From: Actinokineospora enzanensis DSM 44649
GTDB taxonomy: Bacteria > Actinomycetota > Actinomycetes > Mycobacteriales > Pseudonocardiaceae
Direction of reading: 5' to 3'
Length of the DNA stretch: 64,000 nucleotides
NCBI RefSeq assembly: GCF_000374445.1
Contig: NZ_KB894414.1
Coordinates: forward strand, 115,569-179,568
Part shown: positions 1-10,748 of the stretch, piece by piece
Layout: each line of letters begins with the position of its first letter
How positions within the stretch are numbered: the first letter of the stretch is position 1
Notes under the pieces: model-generated
Seen by the model: only the letters and a program-made list of their open reading frames with translations
What the model was told of the DNA's origin: nothing
Database searches by the model: none
Translations under genes and position numbers: made by a program

Positions 1-12
1 GAAACAGGCCAG

Positions 13-75
13 GACTCGGCAAAGAAAAGCCCCGACCTGGTAGTCCAGGCCGGGGCTTTCGTTTCTTGCCGAGTC
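13..75. terminator. Extended hairpin downstream of rpfB
   Basis: The inner stem pairs 26-40 with 45-59 (AAAGCCCCGACCTGG against CCAGGCCGGGGCTTT, one mismatch, TAGT loop). An outer stem pairs GACTCGGC at 13-20 with GCCGAGTC at 68-75. Both flanks of the inner stem are A/T-rich, so it could terminate from either side. It begins 3 bases past the rpfB stop and most simply terminates rpfB. Confidence 0.75.
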
Positions 76-77
76 GG

Positions 78-1945
<1,868 letters not shown>

Positions 1946-2797
1946 TCATGCACTGCCCGCATCGTCGGATGTCACGTTCCGCAGTCGGAACACGCGGTCC
2001 GCGGTCGCGGACACCGCGCTCGCCAGCTCGGCCACGTCGGCACCGCGCAGCGCGGCGAGGTCGCGGAGCGTGTACGCGGCGCAGTACGGCTCGTTCGGCC
2101 TGCCGCGGAACGGGTGCGGGGTGAGGAATGGCGCGTCGGTCTCCACCAACAGCTGGTCGACGGGCGTGAACGCGGCCGCCTCGCGCAGCGGCGCCGCGTT
2201 GCGGAAGGTCACCGGACCGGCGAAGGAGAGTACGAAACCGCGCTCGACGCAGGCCCGCGCGAACTCCAGATCACCGGAGAAACAGTGGAACACGACCGAC
2301 TCCGGGGCGCCTTCCTCGGTGAGGATGCGCAGGATGTCCGCGTGCGCGTCCCGGTCGTGGATCATCAACGGCTTGCCGACCCGCTTGGCGAGGTCGATAT
2401 GCCAGCGGAATGCCTCGTGCTGGGCCTCCGGCGGGGAGTAATCCCAGTAGTAATCGAGCCCGGTCTCCCCCACCGCGACGACCCGCGGCCGCCGGGACAG
2501 CTCCTCCAGCACGGCCTTGTCGGCGTCGGAGAAGTCCTTCGTCCTGGTCGGGTGCACCGCGACCGCGGCGAACACCCGACTGTCCCAGGTGGACGCCTCG
2601 GCCGCCCAGCCAGCCGAAGCCAGGTCGTCCGCGACGGTGATCACCCGGTCCACCCCGGCCGCCCCGGCCCGGTCGAGCATTGTGGACACATCGGCGGCAT
2701 CCTTGGCACCGCAGGCATCCAGGTGGGTGTGGGCGTCGACCACCGGCGCCGGAAGCCGCTCCGGCACCGGCGGCCGCTCGCCCTTGCGCGGGGTCAC
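1946..2797 (-). CDS. tatD: TatD-family metal-dependent DNase
   Basis: TIM-barrel metallohydrolase of the TatD family (3'-5' exonuclease or deoxyribonuclease in characterised members). The metal-binding signatures are in order: VDAHTHLD near the N-terminus, [13 protein letters not shown], then [17 protein letters not shown], and ETDAPFLTP near the C-terminus. The protein is 283 aa, close to family size. The GTG at 2797 is preferred because it overlaps the metG stop as GTGA, implying translational coupling; a second in-frame GTG lies at 2815. It is the middle gene of metG-tatD-rpfB. Confidence 0.93.
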   Translation of the reverse strand: MTPRKGERPPVPERLPAPVVDAHTHLDACGAKDAADVSTMLDRAGAAGVDRVITVADDLASAGWAAEASTWDSRVFAAVAVHPTRTKDFSDADKAVLEELSRRPRVVAVGETGLDYYWDYSPPEAQHEAFRWHIDLAKRVGKPLMIHDRDAHADILRILTEEGAPESVVFHCFSGDLEFARACVERGFVLSFAGPVTFRNAAPLREAAAFTPVDQLLVETDAPFLTPHPFRGRPNEPYCAAYTLRDLAALRGADVAELASAVSATADRVFRLRNVTSDDAGSA

Positions 2798-4584
2798 TTG
2801 ACGATCGGCGCCCACTCCGGACCGGTCTCGCCCAGCTCGGCGTCGAGCTTGGCGAACAACGGCACCGGCTTGTCCAACGGCCTGCCGACCTCGATCTCGG
2901 TCGACGCCCAGCGCGCCTGCTCGCCCGCGTAGTCGCCGGTGAGGACCGGGTAGTCGATGCCCGCGTTGTCGAGGTCCTCGACCTCACGGACCTCCGGCTG
3001 CGCCGCCCACACGCCGGTACCGCCGAGCGCCTCGTGCACCTTCTGCGCCGAGTGCGGCAGGAACGGGGTCAGCAGCGTGTTCGCGTCGGACACGACCTGC
3101 AGCGCGGTGTGCAGGATGGTGTCGCGGCGCGCCGGGTCGTCCTTGCGCTTCCAGGGCTCCTCGTCGGACAGGTACTTGTTGGCCGCACCGACCACCCGCA
3201 TCGCCTCGCCGATGGCCGCCTTGAACCGGGACCGGCGCAGATTGTCGCCCACGGTCGCGAACGCACCCCTGGCCAGCGCCTTCAGCTCCTCGTCCGCCGC
3301 GGTGGGCGCGGTCGGCGCGGGCACGGCGCCGACGTTCTTGTGCGCCATCGACACCGACCGGTTGACCAGGTTGCCCCACTCGTTGGCCAGCTCGAAGTTG
3401 GTCCGCCGGACGAACTCGTCCCAGGTGAAGTCGGTGTCCTGGTTCTCCGGCCCGGCCGCCGCGATGAAGTACCGCAGCGCGTCCGGCCCGAACTCCCGGA
3501 GGAAGTCCCGCACGTAGATCACGGTGCCGCGGGAGGTGGACACCTTGGAGCCGCTCATGGTGAGGAACTCGCTGGACACCACCTCGGTGGGCAGGTTCAA
3601 CGTGCCGAACGCACCCGGCTGCCCGCCCTTGTCCCCCGCGCCGTTCTGGCCGAGCAGCAGCGCGGGCCAGATCAGCGAGTGGAAGACGATGTTGTCCTTG
3701 CCCATGAAGTAGTAGCCCTGGGCCGGGTCGGTCCAGAACTCCTTCCAGGCGTCCTTGTCCCCGGTGCGCCGCGCCCACTCGACACTCGCGCTCAGGTACC
3801 CGATCACCGCGTCGAACCACACGTAGAACCGCTTCATCGGCGCGTCCCGCCAGCCGTCCAACGGCACCGGGATCCCCCAGTCGAGATCCCGGGTGATGGC
3901 GCGCGGCCGCATGTCGTCGAGCAGGTTCTGGCTGAACTTGAGCACGTTCGGCCGCCACTCGGTGCGCGTGGACAGCCAGTTGCCGAGCGACTCGGTGAAC
4001 GCGGGCAGGTCGACGAACAGGTGCTCGGTCTCGATGAACTGGGGAATCTCGCCGTTGATCCGCGACCGCGGGTTCTTCAGGTCGACGGGGTCGAGCTGGT
4101 TACCGCAGTTGTCGCACTGGTCGCCGCGCGCGCCGTCGTAACCGCAGATGGGGCAGGTGCCCTCGATGTAGCGGTCGGGCAGCGTGCGGCCGGTGGACGG
4201 ACTGATCGCCCCCATCTGCACCTTCGCCTGCACGTAGCCGTTGCGGTACAGCGCGAGGAACAGGTCCTGCACCACCTGGTAGTGGTTGCCGGTGGTGGTG
4301 CGGGTGAACAGGTCGTAGGAGAGCCCGAGCCCATGCAGATCCTCGGCGATGACCCGGTTGTACTTGTCGACCAGCTGCCGGGTGATCAGCCCCTCCTTCT
4401 CGGCCTGCACCAGGATCGGCGTCCCGTGCTCGTCGGTACCGCTGACCATGAGCACGCGGTGCCCGGACATGCGCATGTAGCGGGAGAAGACGTCCGAAGG
4501 GACACCGAATCCGGAAACGTGACCGATGTGGCGGGGGCCATTGGCGTAGGGCCAGGCCACCGCGGTCAACACGGGGGCACTCAT
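2794..4584 (-). CDS. metG: Methionyl-tRNA synthetase
   Basis: Class I aminoacyl-tRNA synthetase that charges tRNA-Met. It has the HIGH motif near the N-terminus ([13 protein letters not shown]) and GTDEHGTPI. The zinc knuckle [18 protein letters not shown] has two CxxC-type pairs. The KMSKS-equivalent loop reads [12 protein letters not shown]. At 596 aa it lacks the C-terminal EMAP-like extension of longer enzymes, as is common in actinobacteria. It is the first gene of the metG-tatD-rpfB operon, and its TGA overlaps the tatD GTG by four bases. Confidence 0.97.
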   Translation of the reverse strand: MSAPVLTAVAWPYANGPRHIGHVSGFGVPSDVFSRYMRMSGHRVLMVSGTDEHGTPILVQAEKEGLITRQLVDKYNRVIAEDLHGLGLSYDLFTRTTTGNHYQVVQDLFLALYRNGYVQAKVQMGAISPSTGRTLPDRYIEGTCPICGYDGARGDQCDNCGNQLDPVDLKNPRSRINGEIPQFIETEHLFVDLPAFTESLGNWLSTRTEWRPNVLKFSQNLLDDMRPRAITRDLDWGIPVPLDGWRDAPMKRFYVWFDAVIGYLSASVEWARRTGDKDAWKEFWTDPAQGYYFMGKDNIVFHSLIWPALLLGQNGAGDKGGQPGAFGTLNLPTEVVSSEFLTMSGSKVSTSRGTVIYVRDFLREFGPDALRYFIAAAGPENQDTDFTWDEFVRRTNFELANEWGNLVNRSVSMAHKNVGAVPAPTAPTAADEELKALARGAFATVGDNLRRSRFKAAIGEAMRVVGAANKYLSDEEPWKRKDDPARRDTILHTALQVVSDANTLLTPFLPHSAQKVHEALGGTGVWAAQPEVREVEDLDNAGIDYPVLTGDYAGEQARWASTEIEVGRPLDKPVPLFAKLDAELGETGPEWAPIVK

Positions 4585-4668
4585 GGTTGCCTAGGGTACG
4601 GAGCCCGGGCGGGTGGGGGACACCGGGTTATCCCCTGCTCACGCGACCGGGATCAGGCGCGCCGGTAG

Positions 4669-4838
4669 TCGCCCGCGCGCCGCCGGGGACAAACCTTGGC
4701 GCTTCCCGGCCTGAGGGCCCAGCTCGCTTCCGACTTCGGAACACCGGACCACCACCGAGTATTCAAATTTGACTAGTTGGACCTCGGTCGGCCATCCTCG
4801 TCTGGCTCAAGTATTCAAACTTGACTAGAGGGGTGGGC
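4669..4838 (+). promoter_or_regulatory. Two operator-like repeats before the ABC operon
   Basis: The 19-base sequence AGTATTCAAATTTGACTAG (4758-4776) recurs with one change at 4810-4828. Each copy has a near-palindromic core (TCAAATTTGA and TCAAACTTGA). Copy starts are 52 bases apart, close to five helical turns, so both would face the same side of the DNA. The second copy ends just before the ATPase ribosome site. Likely binding sites for a repressor, perhaps the PadR protein encoded downstream. Confidence 0.65.
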
Positions 4839-5791
4839 ATGATCGAGGCGCGCGGGTTGGCGCGGGAGTTCGCCGGTAGAGGTCGGACTGTGCAGGCCGT
4901 TCAAGGGGTGGACATCGATGTGGCGGCTGGGGAGCTGGTCGGCTTCCTAGGCCCCAACGGAGCCGGGAAGACGACCACGTTGCGGATGTTGACGACCCTG
5001 CTCCGGCCGACATCGGGAGCCGCCACCGTGGCCGGATGCGATCTGGCGACGGATCCCGTCGGGGTGCGACGGAACATCGGGTACGCGGACAGGCGGGTGG
5101 TGCGCAGTTCGACGCCCGGGTCGGCGAGGAGTTGGCGGCCCAGGCGAGGCTCTACGGCCTGTCGGCAGCCAAGGCACAAGAGCGGGCGAAAGCGCTTGCG
5201 GGGCAGTTCGAGTTGGACGATCTGCTGGCCAGGCCGGTGAAGACCCTGTCAGGCGGGCAGCGGCGGCGGATGGATATCGCCAAAGGACTGGTGCATGGGC
5301 CGCGGCTGGTGTTCCTGGATGAGCCGACCGCCGCGTTGGATCCGCGGAGTCGGGCGAATGTGTGGCAGCACATCCGGACCATGCACGCCGAGCTGGGCAC
5401 CACCGTCTTCCTCACCACTCATTACCTTGACGAGGCAGACGCCCTTTGCGACCGCGTGCTCGTGATCGACAGCGGCCGGATCGTGGCCACCGGCTCGCCC
5501 ACGGAGCTCAAGGCGCGGATCTCCGGTGACCTCGTCACCGTCGGGGTCGACGCGGTGGATCTGGTGAAGACGGCGGATATCGCGGGCAAGTTCGCCGATG
5601 AGGTCGACACGAAACCGGACACCGTCAGTTTCCGGGTGCCGCGCGGCGATCTGGTCATGCCGGAGCTGCTCCGCGCCCTCGACGCGCACGACATCAGCAC
5701 GACCTCGCTCAGTGTGCAGCGGCCGACGCTGGACGACGTGTTCCTCATCCTGACCGGGCGCACCCTCGCGGAGGCCGACCATGCCGCGTGA
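4839..5791 (+). pseudogene. ABC transporter ATPase (DrrA-like), frameshifted
   Basis: ATP-binding subunit of a daunorubicin-resistance-type exporter. Walker A (GPNGAGKTT) lies in the first frame, starting at ATG 4839 with GAGGGG upstream. The signature LSGGQRRR, Walker B LVFLDEPTAALDP and the H-loop TTHY lie in a second frame. After RNIGY the reading frame must move by one base at about 5085-5086, where TAC-GC-GGA-CAG lacks one base, to reach GQAGGAQFDARVGEEL. Repaired, the protein has the normal DrrA length of about 317 aa. Either a real inactivating deletion or a sequencing error. The second segment overlaps the permease start, as in intact operons. Confidence 0.85.
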
Positions 5792-6548
5792 CACCTGGCT
5801 TGTGTTCTCCCGGGCGATGAAGCTGTCCCTGCGTAACCCGACCTGGACCGTGGTCGGGCTGATGCAGCCCGTTCTGTACCTCTTCTTCTTCGGCCCCCTC
5901 CTGGAACGGATGACCGAACACACCCCAGGCTTCCCGACCGGCACGTCCTGGCAGATCCTCACCCCGGCGCTCATCGTGCAGCTGGCGCTGTTCGGTGCGT
6001 CCTTCGTCGGCTTCTCTCTCCTGGCCGAGCTGCGCATGGGTGTGCTGGAACAGTTGCGCGTCACTCCGGTGAGCCGCTCAGCGCTGCTACTCGGCAGGGT
6101 CATGCGGGACACCGTGCACACCCTCGTACAGGCGAGCCTGATTCTGATTCTCGCGTTCACCGTGTTCGACCTGCGCGCGTCTGTGGGCGCGGTAGTGCTC
6201 ACCCTCGTGATGGTCGCGATGCTGGCGGTAGCACTGTCTTCCTGTTCCTACGCCCTAGCACTCGCGCTGCGCAGTGAAGAGGCGTTCCCCGCAGTGCTCA
6301 ACACGGTATTGCTGCCGATCCTCCTGCTGTCCGGGATCTTCATCCCGATCACCCAGGGCCTGGCGCCGGGCTGGCTGTACACGGTCTCCCGGTGGAATCC
6401 GTTCACGCACGTGGTCGACGCCGAGCGCGCGTCCTTCCGTGGTGAGTTCACCACCGACGCGCTGCTAACCGGGTCTCTGGTGCTCATCGCGCTGGCCGCG
6501 CTCAGTCTCCTGTGGGGCACGCGCGCGTTCCGCCGCGAGGACGCGTAG
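5781..6548 (+). CDS. ABC-2 type transporter permease (DrrB-like)
   Basis: Membrane subunit of the exporter, 255 aa. Six hydrophobic stretches can be picked out: the segment around residues 22-40, the segment starting ILTPALIVQLALFG, and four later ones. The family signature is near the C-terminus (NTVLLPILLLSGIFIPI, then GWLYTVSRWNPFTHVVDAERASF). The ATG at 5781 overlaps the ATPase 3' end by 11 bases, which indicates coupling. With the upstream ATPase gene frameshifted, this permease may have no partner unless the frameshift is an artefact. A PadR-type regulator gene faces it. Confidence 0.88.
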   Translation: MPRDTWLVFSRAMKLSLRNPTWTVVGLMQPVLYLFFFGPLLERMTEHTPGFPTGTSWQILTPALIVQLALFGASFVGFSLLAELRMGVLEQLRVTPVSRSALLLGRVMRDTVHTLVQASLILILAFTVFDLRASVGAVVLTLVMVAMLAVALSSCSYALALALRSEEAFPAVLNTVLLPILLLSGIFIPITQGLAPGWLYTVSRWNPFTHVVDAERASFRGEFTTDALLTGSLVLIALAALSLLWGTRAFRREDA

Positions 6549-6580
6549 ACACCTGAGGGCGTCCGGTGGTCCGGGCGCCC

Positions 6581-7132
6581 TCAGGACTCCGGGGGTTCGA
6601 ACGTCGCGTAGGTGCCCGCGTCCAGCTTGTCGATCAGGCGGTTCGCCCAGGCGATCTCGTTGTCGACGTTGCCCGCCCACAGCTGGAACTGCTCGGCCAC
6701 GTGCGCGGGCTTGACCGGCTCGACCAGCCGCTCGTCGAGGTCGGCCCGTTGCCGGTGCAGCGCGGCCACCCGCTCGCGCAGGATCCGCGCGGCGGTCGGA
6801 CTGTCCAAGATGGGCAGCATGGCGATGGCCGCGTTCAGCATGAACGGGTCGCCCGGCTCCCGCAGGCCGTTCGTGACCAGGCGTTCCAGTTCCGCGCGGC
6901 CCTTGCCGGTGATCGTGTAGACAGTCCGGTCGGGACCGCCGTGGCCGGGTTCGTGCGAGTCGACCAGCAGACCGTCGGCCACCGCCTTGCGCAGCGCGTG
7001 GTAGAGCGAGCCGGGTTTGACGCGGGCCCAGTCGTCCGCTCGCCAGCTCAGCAGCTCGGCCCGGATCTGGTACATGTGGGCACGCTTGGCCCAGTGCACC
7101 ACGCCCAACGCCAGCATTCGCGCCGCCGACAT
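6581..7132 (-). CDS. PadR-family transcriptional regulator
   Basis: 183-aa PadR protein. The N-terminal winged helix (MLALGVVHWAKRAHMYQIRAELL, then VKPGSLYHALRKAVADGLL, and a beta wing around TVYTITGKGRAELERLV) is followed by a helical C-terminal dimerisation region (Vir-like). It faces the ABC exporter genes, an arrangement typical of PadR repressors of drug-efflux operons. The ATG at 7132 was chosen because the winged helix starts immediately after it. A 14-base palindrome at 7163-7176 lies just upstream and may be its own operator. Confidence 0.9.
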   Translation of the reverse strand: MSAARMLALGVVHWAKRAHMYQIRAELLSWRADDWARVKPGSLYHALRKAVADGLLVDSHEPGHGGPDRTVYTITGKGRAELERLVTNGLREPGDPFMLNAAIAMLPILDSPTAARILRERVAALHRQRADLDERLVEPVKPAHVAEQFQLWAGNVDNEIAWANRLIDKLDAGTYATFEPPES

Positions 7133-7162
7133 CCAGCCTCCACCGGTCGGGTTTTGAAACAC

Positions 7163-7176
7163 CAGGCTAGAGCCTG
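7163..7176. promoter_or_regulatory. Palindrome CAGGCT-AG-AGCCTG
   Basis: Perfect inverted repeat with 6-base arms and a 2-base centre, midway between the divergent PadR gene (starts 7132) and the gene starting near 7220. A candidate PadR operator. It does not match the two repeats before the ABC operon. Confidence 0.45.
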
Positions 7177-7219
7177 ATATTCGCGGGGTCGCGTGGACCG
7201 CACTCGCTACGCTTGGCCG

Positions 7220-7684
7220 GTGAGGGTGATCTCGGAGCACAGGCCGCGCTGGTCGTACGTGTTTCTCATGACGCTGCTGTACCTCGCCATGATGGCTTGC
7301 CTGTTCGCGCTGATGGCGCTGCTGCCGTGGGAGTGGGCGGGGTTCCGCTGGAGTGAGCTCGCCGCCGGGGTCGTTGCCAGTGGGTTCCTCGCCTACATGG
7401 TCCGGACGCGGGTCCTGTGCATCACCCAGGCCGGGGTCTTCGTCGAGGGCAGCGGTTCGCGCGTCACGGTGCGCTGGACGGACTTCGAGCGGGTGCGGGA
7501 GCGCTCGCACGGGCGGGTCGAGCTGTGGTTCACCGACGGCGAGGTCGAGTTCGCCAACGGGGGACCCAACCGCCGGATGGACCGCAGACTGCGGAGGCGG
7601 GACGCGCAACGGCGGGTGTTCATCTCCCGGTACTTCCGCGACTGGCGGACCTCGCCGGTCGGTGTGGCGTTGGGAGACCGATGA
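7220..7684 (+). CDS. Membrane protein with a PH-like domain
   Basis: About 154 aa with two adjacent hydrophobic segments (SYVFLMTLLYLAMMACLFALM and WSELAAGVVASGFLAYMV) followed by a cytosolic beta-rich half resembling bacterial PH domains (CITQAGVFVEGSGSRVTVRWTDFERV). Role unknown. The GTG at 7220 is preferred over GTG 7193: TACGCT at 7208-7213 fits a -10 box seven bases before it, so the message could be leaderless. The stop overlaps the rsmI start as ATGA, implying co-translation with rsmI. Confidence 0.7.
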   Translation: MRVISEHRPRWSYVFLMTLLYLAMMACLFALMALLPWEWAGFRWSELAAGVVASGFLAYMVRTRVLCITQAGVFVEGSGSRVTVRWTDFERVRERSHGRVELWFTDGEVEFANGGPNRRMDRRLRRRDAQRRVFISRYFRDWRTSPVGVALGDR

Positions 7685-8517
7685 CCGGGCAGCTCATCCT
7701 GGCCGCCACCCCGCTCGGCGAGATCGGCGACGCCTCGCCCCGCCTGGTGGCCGCGCTCGGCTCGGCGGACGTGATCGCCGCCGAGGACACCCGCCGCGCC
7801 CGCAACCTCGCCTCCGCACTCGGGGTCACCACGACCGGTCGCATCGTCAGCTTCTACGACGCGGTGGAGGCCAACCGGGCGCCGGGCCTGGTGGCGGCGG
7901 TCCGCGACGGCCAGACGGTCCTGTTGATCACCGACGCGGGTATGCCCAGCGTGTCCGACCCCGGCTACCGGATGGTCGCCGCGTGCGTGGCGGAAGACCT
8001 GCCGGTGACGTGCCTGCCCGGCCCATCGGCCGTGACGACCGCGCTCGCGCTGTCCGGCCTGCCGTGCGACCGGTTCTGCTTCGAGGGGTTCGCGCCGCGC
8101 AAGTCCGGCGAGCGACGCAAGTGGCTGGCCGCGCTGCTGGACGAGCCGCGCACGGCGGTGCTGTTCGAGGCCCCGCACCGGATCGACGACCTGCTGGCCG
8201 ATGCCGTCGAGGTGCTGGGCGGCGAGCGGCGGGCGGCGGTGTGCCGGGAGCTGACCAAGTCGCACGAGGAGGTCCGCCGGGGCACGCTGGCTGAGCTGGC
8301 GGAGTGGGCGCGCGAGGGCGTGCGCGGCGAGATCACGGTCGTGCTCGCCGGGGCCGAGCCGCGCGCGGTCGACCTGGACACCCTGGTCGAGCGGGTACGC
8401 GAGCTGGCCGACGCGGGCGCCCGGCTCAAGGACGCCGCCGGTGAGATCGCCGCGGCGACCGGGGTGAGCAAGAAGACCCTGTACGACGCGGCCGTGCGCG
8501 CGGGGAGCCGCGCCTAG
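7681..8517 (+). CDS. rsmI: 16S rRNA (cytidine-1402-2'-O)-methyltransferase RsmI
   Basis: SAM-dependent tetrapyrrole-methylase-fold enzyme that 2'-O-methylates C1402 of 16S rRNA. Signatures include LILAATPLGEIGDASPR, VIAAEDTRRARNL, TDAGMPSVSDPGYRMV, the LPGPSAVTTALALSGLP loop, and RELTKSHEEVRRGTL. The protein is 278 aa, normal for the family. The ATG at 7681 overlaps the preceding stop by four bases. Its TAG stop is formed at the left edge of the 166-bp palindromic element that follows, so the original 3' end may have been altered by that insertion. Confidence 0.95.
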   Translation: MTGQLILAATPLGEIGDASPRLVAALGSADVIAAEDTRRARNLASALGVTTTGRIVSFYDAVEANRAPGLVAAVRDGQTVLLITDAGMPSVSDPGYRMVAACVAEDLPVTCLPGPSAVTTALALSGLPCDRFCFEGFAPRKSGERRKWLAALLDEPRTAVLFEAPHRIDDLLADAVEVLGGERRAAVCRELTKSHEEVRRGTLAELAEWAREGVRGEITVVLAGAEPRAVDLDTLVERVRELADAGARLKDAAGEIAAATGVSKKTLYDAAVRAGSRA

Positions 8518-8680
8518 GCGCTGTCCTGTAAGTCTGGTGCGCGGGATTCGTGATCCGCGTGGCCTCTGGGCGTGCGGGCGGGAAGCCGCACGTACCGGGT
8601 TGTACTTGGGCTTTCCGCCCGTGCGGCCAGAGGCCGCGCGGGCGCGGATAGCGCGTGCCGGACTTGCCGGACAGCGCCTA
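8515..8680. mobile_element. 166-bp MITE-like palindromic element
   Basis: The whole stretch between rsmI and the DUF4185 gene is an imperfect long inverted repeat. The outer ends GGCGCTGTCC (8517-8526) and GGACAGCGCC (8669-8678) are exact complements bounded by TA on both sides. The inner arms continue with AAGTC, GCGCG, GCCTCTGG and GGCGGGAAGCC matched by their complements with a few mismatches, leaving a small central loop. TA flanks, exact termini and no coding capacity suggest a non-autonomous transposon remnant (TA target type). It supplies the rsmI TAG and abuts the next ribosome site. A transcribed hairpin is the alternative. Confidence 0.75.
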
Positions 8681-8689
8681 GGAGGACAA

Positions 8690-9712
8690 GTGCTGACTGA
8701 GACCGAGCTGGTCGCCCGGGTCACCGGGCCGGGGTCGGCGAACCGCACCGACCGGTTCGGTGTGCACGGCACCGACCTGGGCATCACCTGGGACGCCGAC
8801 GACGGCCGCACCCTGATCGTCTTCGGCGACACCTATGGCGAGCGTTGGGGCGGCCATGGCGCTGGGCCGCGCGAGGCGGACTGGCGCTGCAATGTGCTCG
8901 GCTACTGCACGAACCGGGATCTCTCCGCCGGTCTGACGATCGACTCGATGGTGGCCCGCCCGGATGGGCATGCGCGGCAGATCATCGAACGAGATCCGCG
9001 GGTGAAAGAGGAGACCGTCATTCCCTGTTCCGGGATCTCGATCGGCGGGAAGCACTATCTGCAGTACATGTCCGTACGGACCTGGAGTGGGCCAAGGCGC
9101 TGGTACACCAACTATGGCGGGATAGCGGTGTCCAGCGATGGTGGGGCTACCTGGGACAAACCGTCGTCCGCGATCTGGCGCAACCACATCAGATCCTTCT
9201 GGCGTAGACGGTCCAGGCGTGACAGCCCGTTCCAGATGGGAGCTTTCGCACGGGCCGACAACCATCTGTACCTGCTCGGCACTCCGAGCGGGCGTCTCGG
9301 TCACGCCTATCTGGCCAGGGTCTCGCCCGATCATGTTCTCGACCGACGTGCCTACGAATACTGGACCGGAGCGACTTGGCACCCGAGCGACGAATACCGC
9401 GCGCAACCGGTAATGCGCGGGCCCGTGGGTGAGCTGTCGGTGATCTACTCCGCGCATGCCCGCCGGTGGCTGGCGATCCACCTCGATGAGTCGTTGGCGG
9501 CGTTGGTGCTGCGGACGGCGACGGATCTCGCCGGTCCGTGGACTGATCCGCTGCCGCTGGTCACCGGCCAGGAGTTTCCCGCCTTGTATGGCGGCTTCCT
9601 GCATCCGGTGTCCGCGACCGGCCCGGACGTCTACTTCACGATGTCCCAGTGGGGTCCGTACAACGTGTTCCTGATGCGCACCCGGCTGACGTTCGATAAC
9701 CCAAGCCGCTAG
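8690..9712 (+). CDS. DUF4185 domain protein
   Basis: 340 aa, no signal peptide seen. The N-terminus (FGVHGTDLGITWDADDGRTLIVFGDTYGERWGG) and the recurrent tryptophan/glycine blades (GGIAVSSDGGATW, LYLLGTPSGRLGHAYLARV, YGGFLHPVS...YFTMSQWGPYNVFLMRT) match the DUF4185 beta-propeller-like family, often sugar-binding or glycosidase-like. Substrate unknown. The GTG at 8690 has GGAGG at 8681-8685, directly next to the palindromic element's right end. The stop shares the palindrome CTAG with the stop of the convergent regulator gene. Confidence 0.8.
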   Translation: MLTETELVARVTGPGSANRTDRFGVHGTDLGITWDADDGRTLIVFGDTYGERWGGHGAGPREADWRCNVLGYCTNRDLSAGLTIDSMVARPDGHARQIIERDPRVKEETVIPCSGISIGGKHYLQYMSVRTWSGPRRWYTNYGGIAVSSDGGATWDKPSSAIWRNHIRSFWRRRSRRDSPFQMGAFARADNHLYLLGTPSGRLGHAYLARVSPDHVLDRRAYEYWTGATWHPSDEYRAQPVMRGPVGELSVIYSAHARRWLAIHLDESLAALVLRTATDLAGPWTDPLPLVTGQEFPALYGGFLHPVSATGPDVYFTMSQWGPYNVFLMRTRLTFDNPSR

Positions 9713-10560
9713 CCCGCGCGGTCGGCCAGGTCGGTGATCAGTTTGGCCGAGTCCTCGACCGACAGGGCCAGTTCGGAGACCCGCTCCCACGCCAGCCGAT
9801 GGGACTCGACCTCCAGCACCTCGTCCAGGAACAGGCTGCGCGAGCGGTGTTCGGTGTAGACGACGGTCTGCCCCTGCGGCAGGTCCATCACCACGAACGA
9901 GCCCTCCAGCCCGGGGTGCGCGCCGACGTCCTGGGGCACCACGCGAACCAGGACGTGCGGTTTGCGGATGATCTCCAGCAGGTGCCGCAGCTGGGCGGAG
10001 GCCACCGCCGTGCCGCCGACCGGGATGCCCAGCGCGGCCTCGCCGAGCAGGGCGTGCAGGGTCGGTGGGTACTCGCGGCTGAGGATGCCCTGGCGGGCGA
10101 GGCGGGCGGCGACCTTGCCGTCCAGTTCCGCCGCCGACGGCATGGTGGGGGCGGTGTCGCGGATGGCGGCGCGGGCGTAGTCGGCGGTCTGCAGCAGGCC
10201 AGGGACCAGGACCGGGTGGTGGACGCGCAGCGCGATCGCCTTGGACTCCCAGTCGATCAGGGTCTGCCACTGGTCGGGGAGGCCGCGGCCGTGCACCTGG
10301 ACCCAGCCGGGTTCGGCGGCCTGCCGGACCAGGTCGAGGATCTCCTCCTGGCGCGGCTCGGGCACCCGGTAGAGGCCGAGCATCGCCTCCACGTCGCGCA
10401 GGCGCAGGCCGCTGGTGCCGGTCTCCACCCGGCTGACCTTCGCCTGGGACAGGCCGAGGCGGGCGCCCACCTCGCCGGTGGTGTAGCCGGCCTGTTTGCG
10501 CAGTCGCCGCAGTTCGCCCGCGACCTGCCGGGACCGGATGGTCGGCCGTCCAGGAGGCAC
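9709..10560 (-). CDS. XRE-family regulator with DUF5753 domain
   Basis: 283 aa. The N-terminal helix-turn-helix (RLRKQAGYTTGEVGARLGLSQAKVSRVETG) is followed by the DUF5753 effector region (VHHPVLVPGLLQTADYARA, then ARLARQGILSREYPPTLHALLGEAAL and VRVVPQDVGAHPGLEGSFVVMDLP). This is a widespread Streptomyces and Pseudonocardiales regulator type. Such genes are usually followed by a short DUF397 gene; none is seen here, and the gene instead converges on the DUF4185 gene with stops sharing CTAG (9709-9712). Confidence 0.88.
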   Translation of the reverse strand: MPPGRPTIRSRQVAGELRRLRKQAGYTTGEVGARLGLSQAKVSRVETGTSGLRLRDVEAMLGLYRVPEPRQEEILDLVRQAAEPGWVQVHGRGLPDQWQTLIDWESKAIALRVHHPVLVPGLLQTADYARAAIRDTAPTMPSAAELDGKVAARLARQGILSREYPPTLHALLGEAALGIPVGGTAVASAQLRHLLEIIRKPHVLVRVVPQDVGAHPGLEGSFVVMDLPQGQTVVYTEHRSRSLFLDEVLEVESHRLAWERVSELALSVEDSAKLITDLADRAG

Positions 10561-10748
10561 CTCGTCCCCCGCCCGTTCCTCGCGCCGACGTCCCCGTACG
10601 ACAGCGGCTTATGATCTCTTGTACCGCGCCTGAACTGGGCAAACAACTACACGATCAGATGATGCGGACGGTGACCGCGCGCCGCCGGACCACCCGAACG
10701 GGAAGTTCCGACGCGGACCGCACACCGCGCACCCTACGATCTCCCCCC

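Noticed and set aside
2680..4668. Long open frame opposite metG
   Set aside because: It follows the GC-rich antisense codon pattern of a clear synthetase gene and has no domain; similar shadows lie opposite rpfB, the kinase, galU and htrA.
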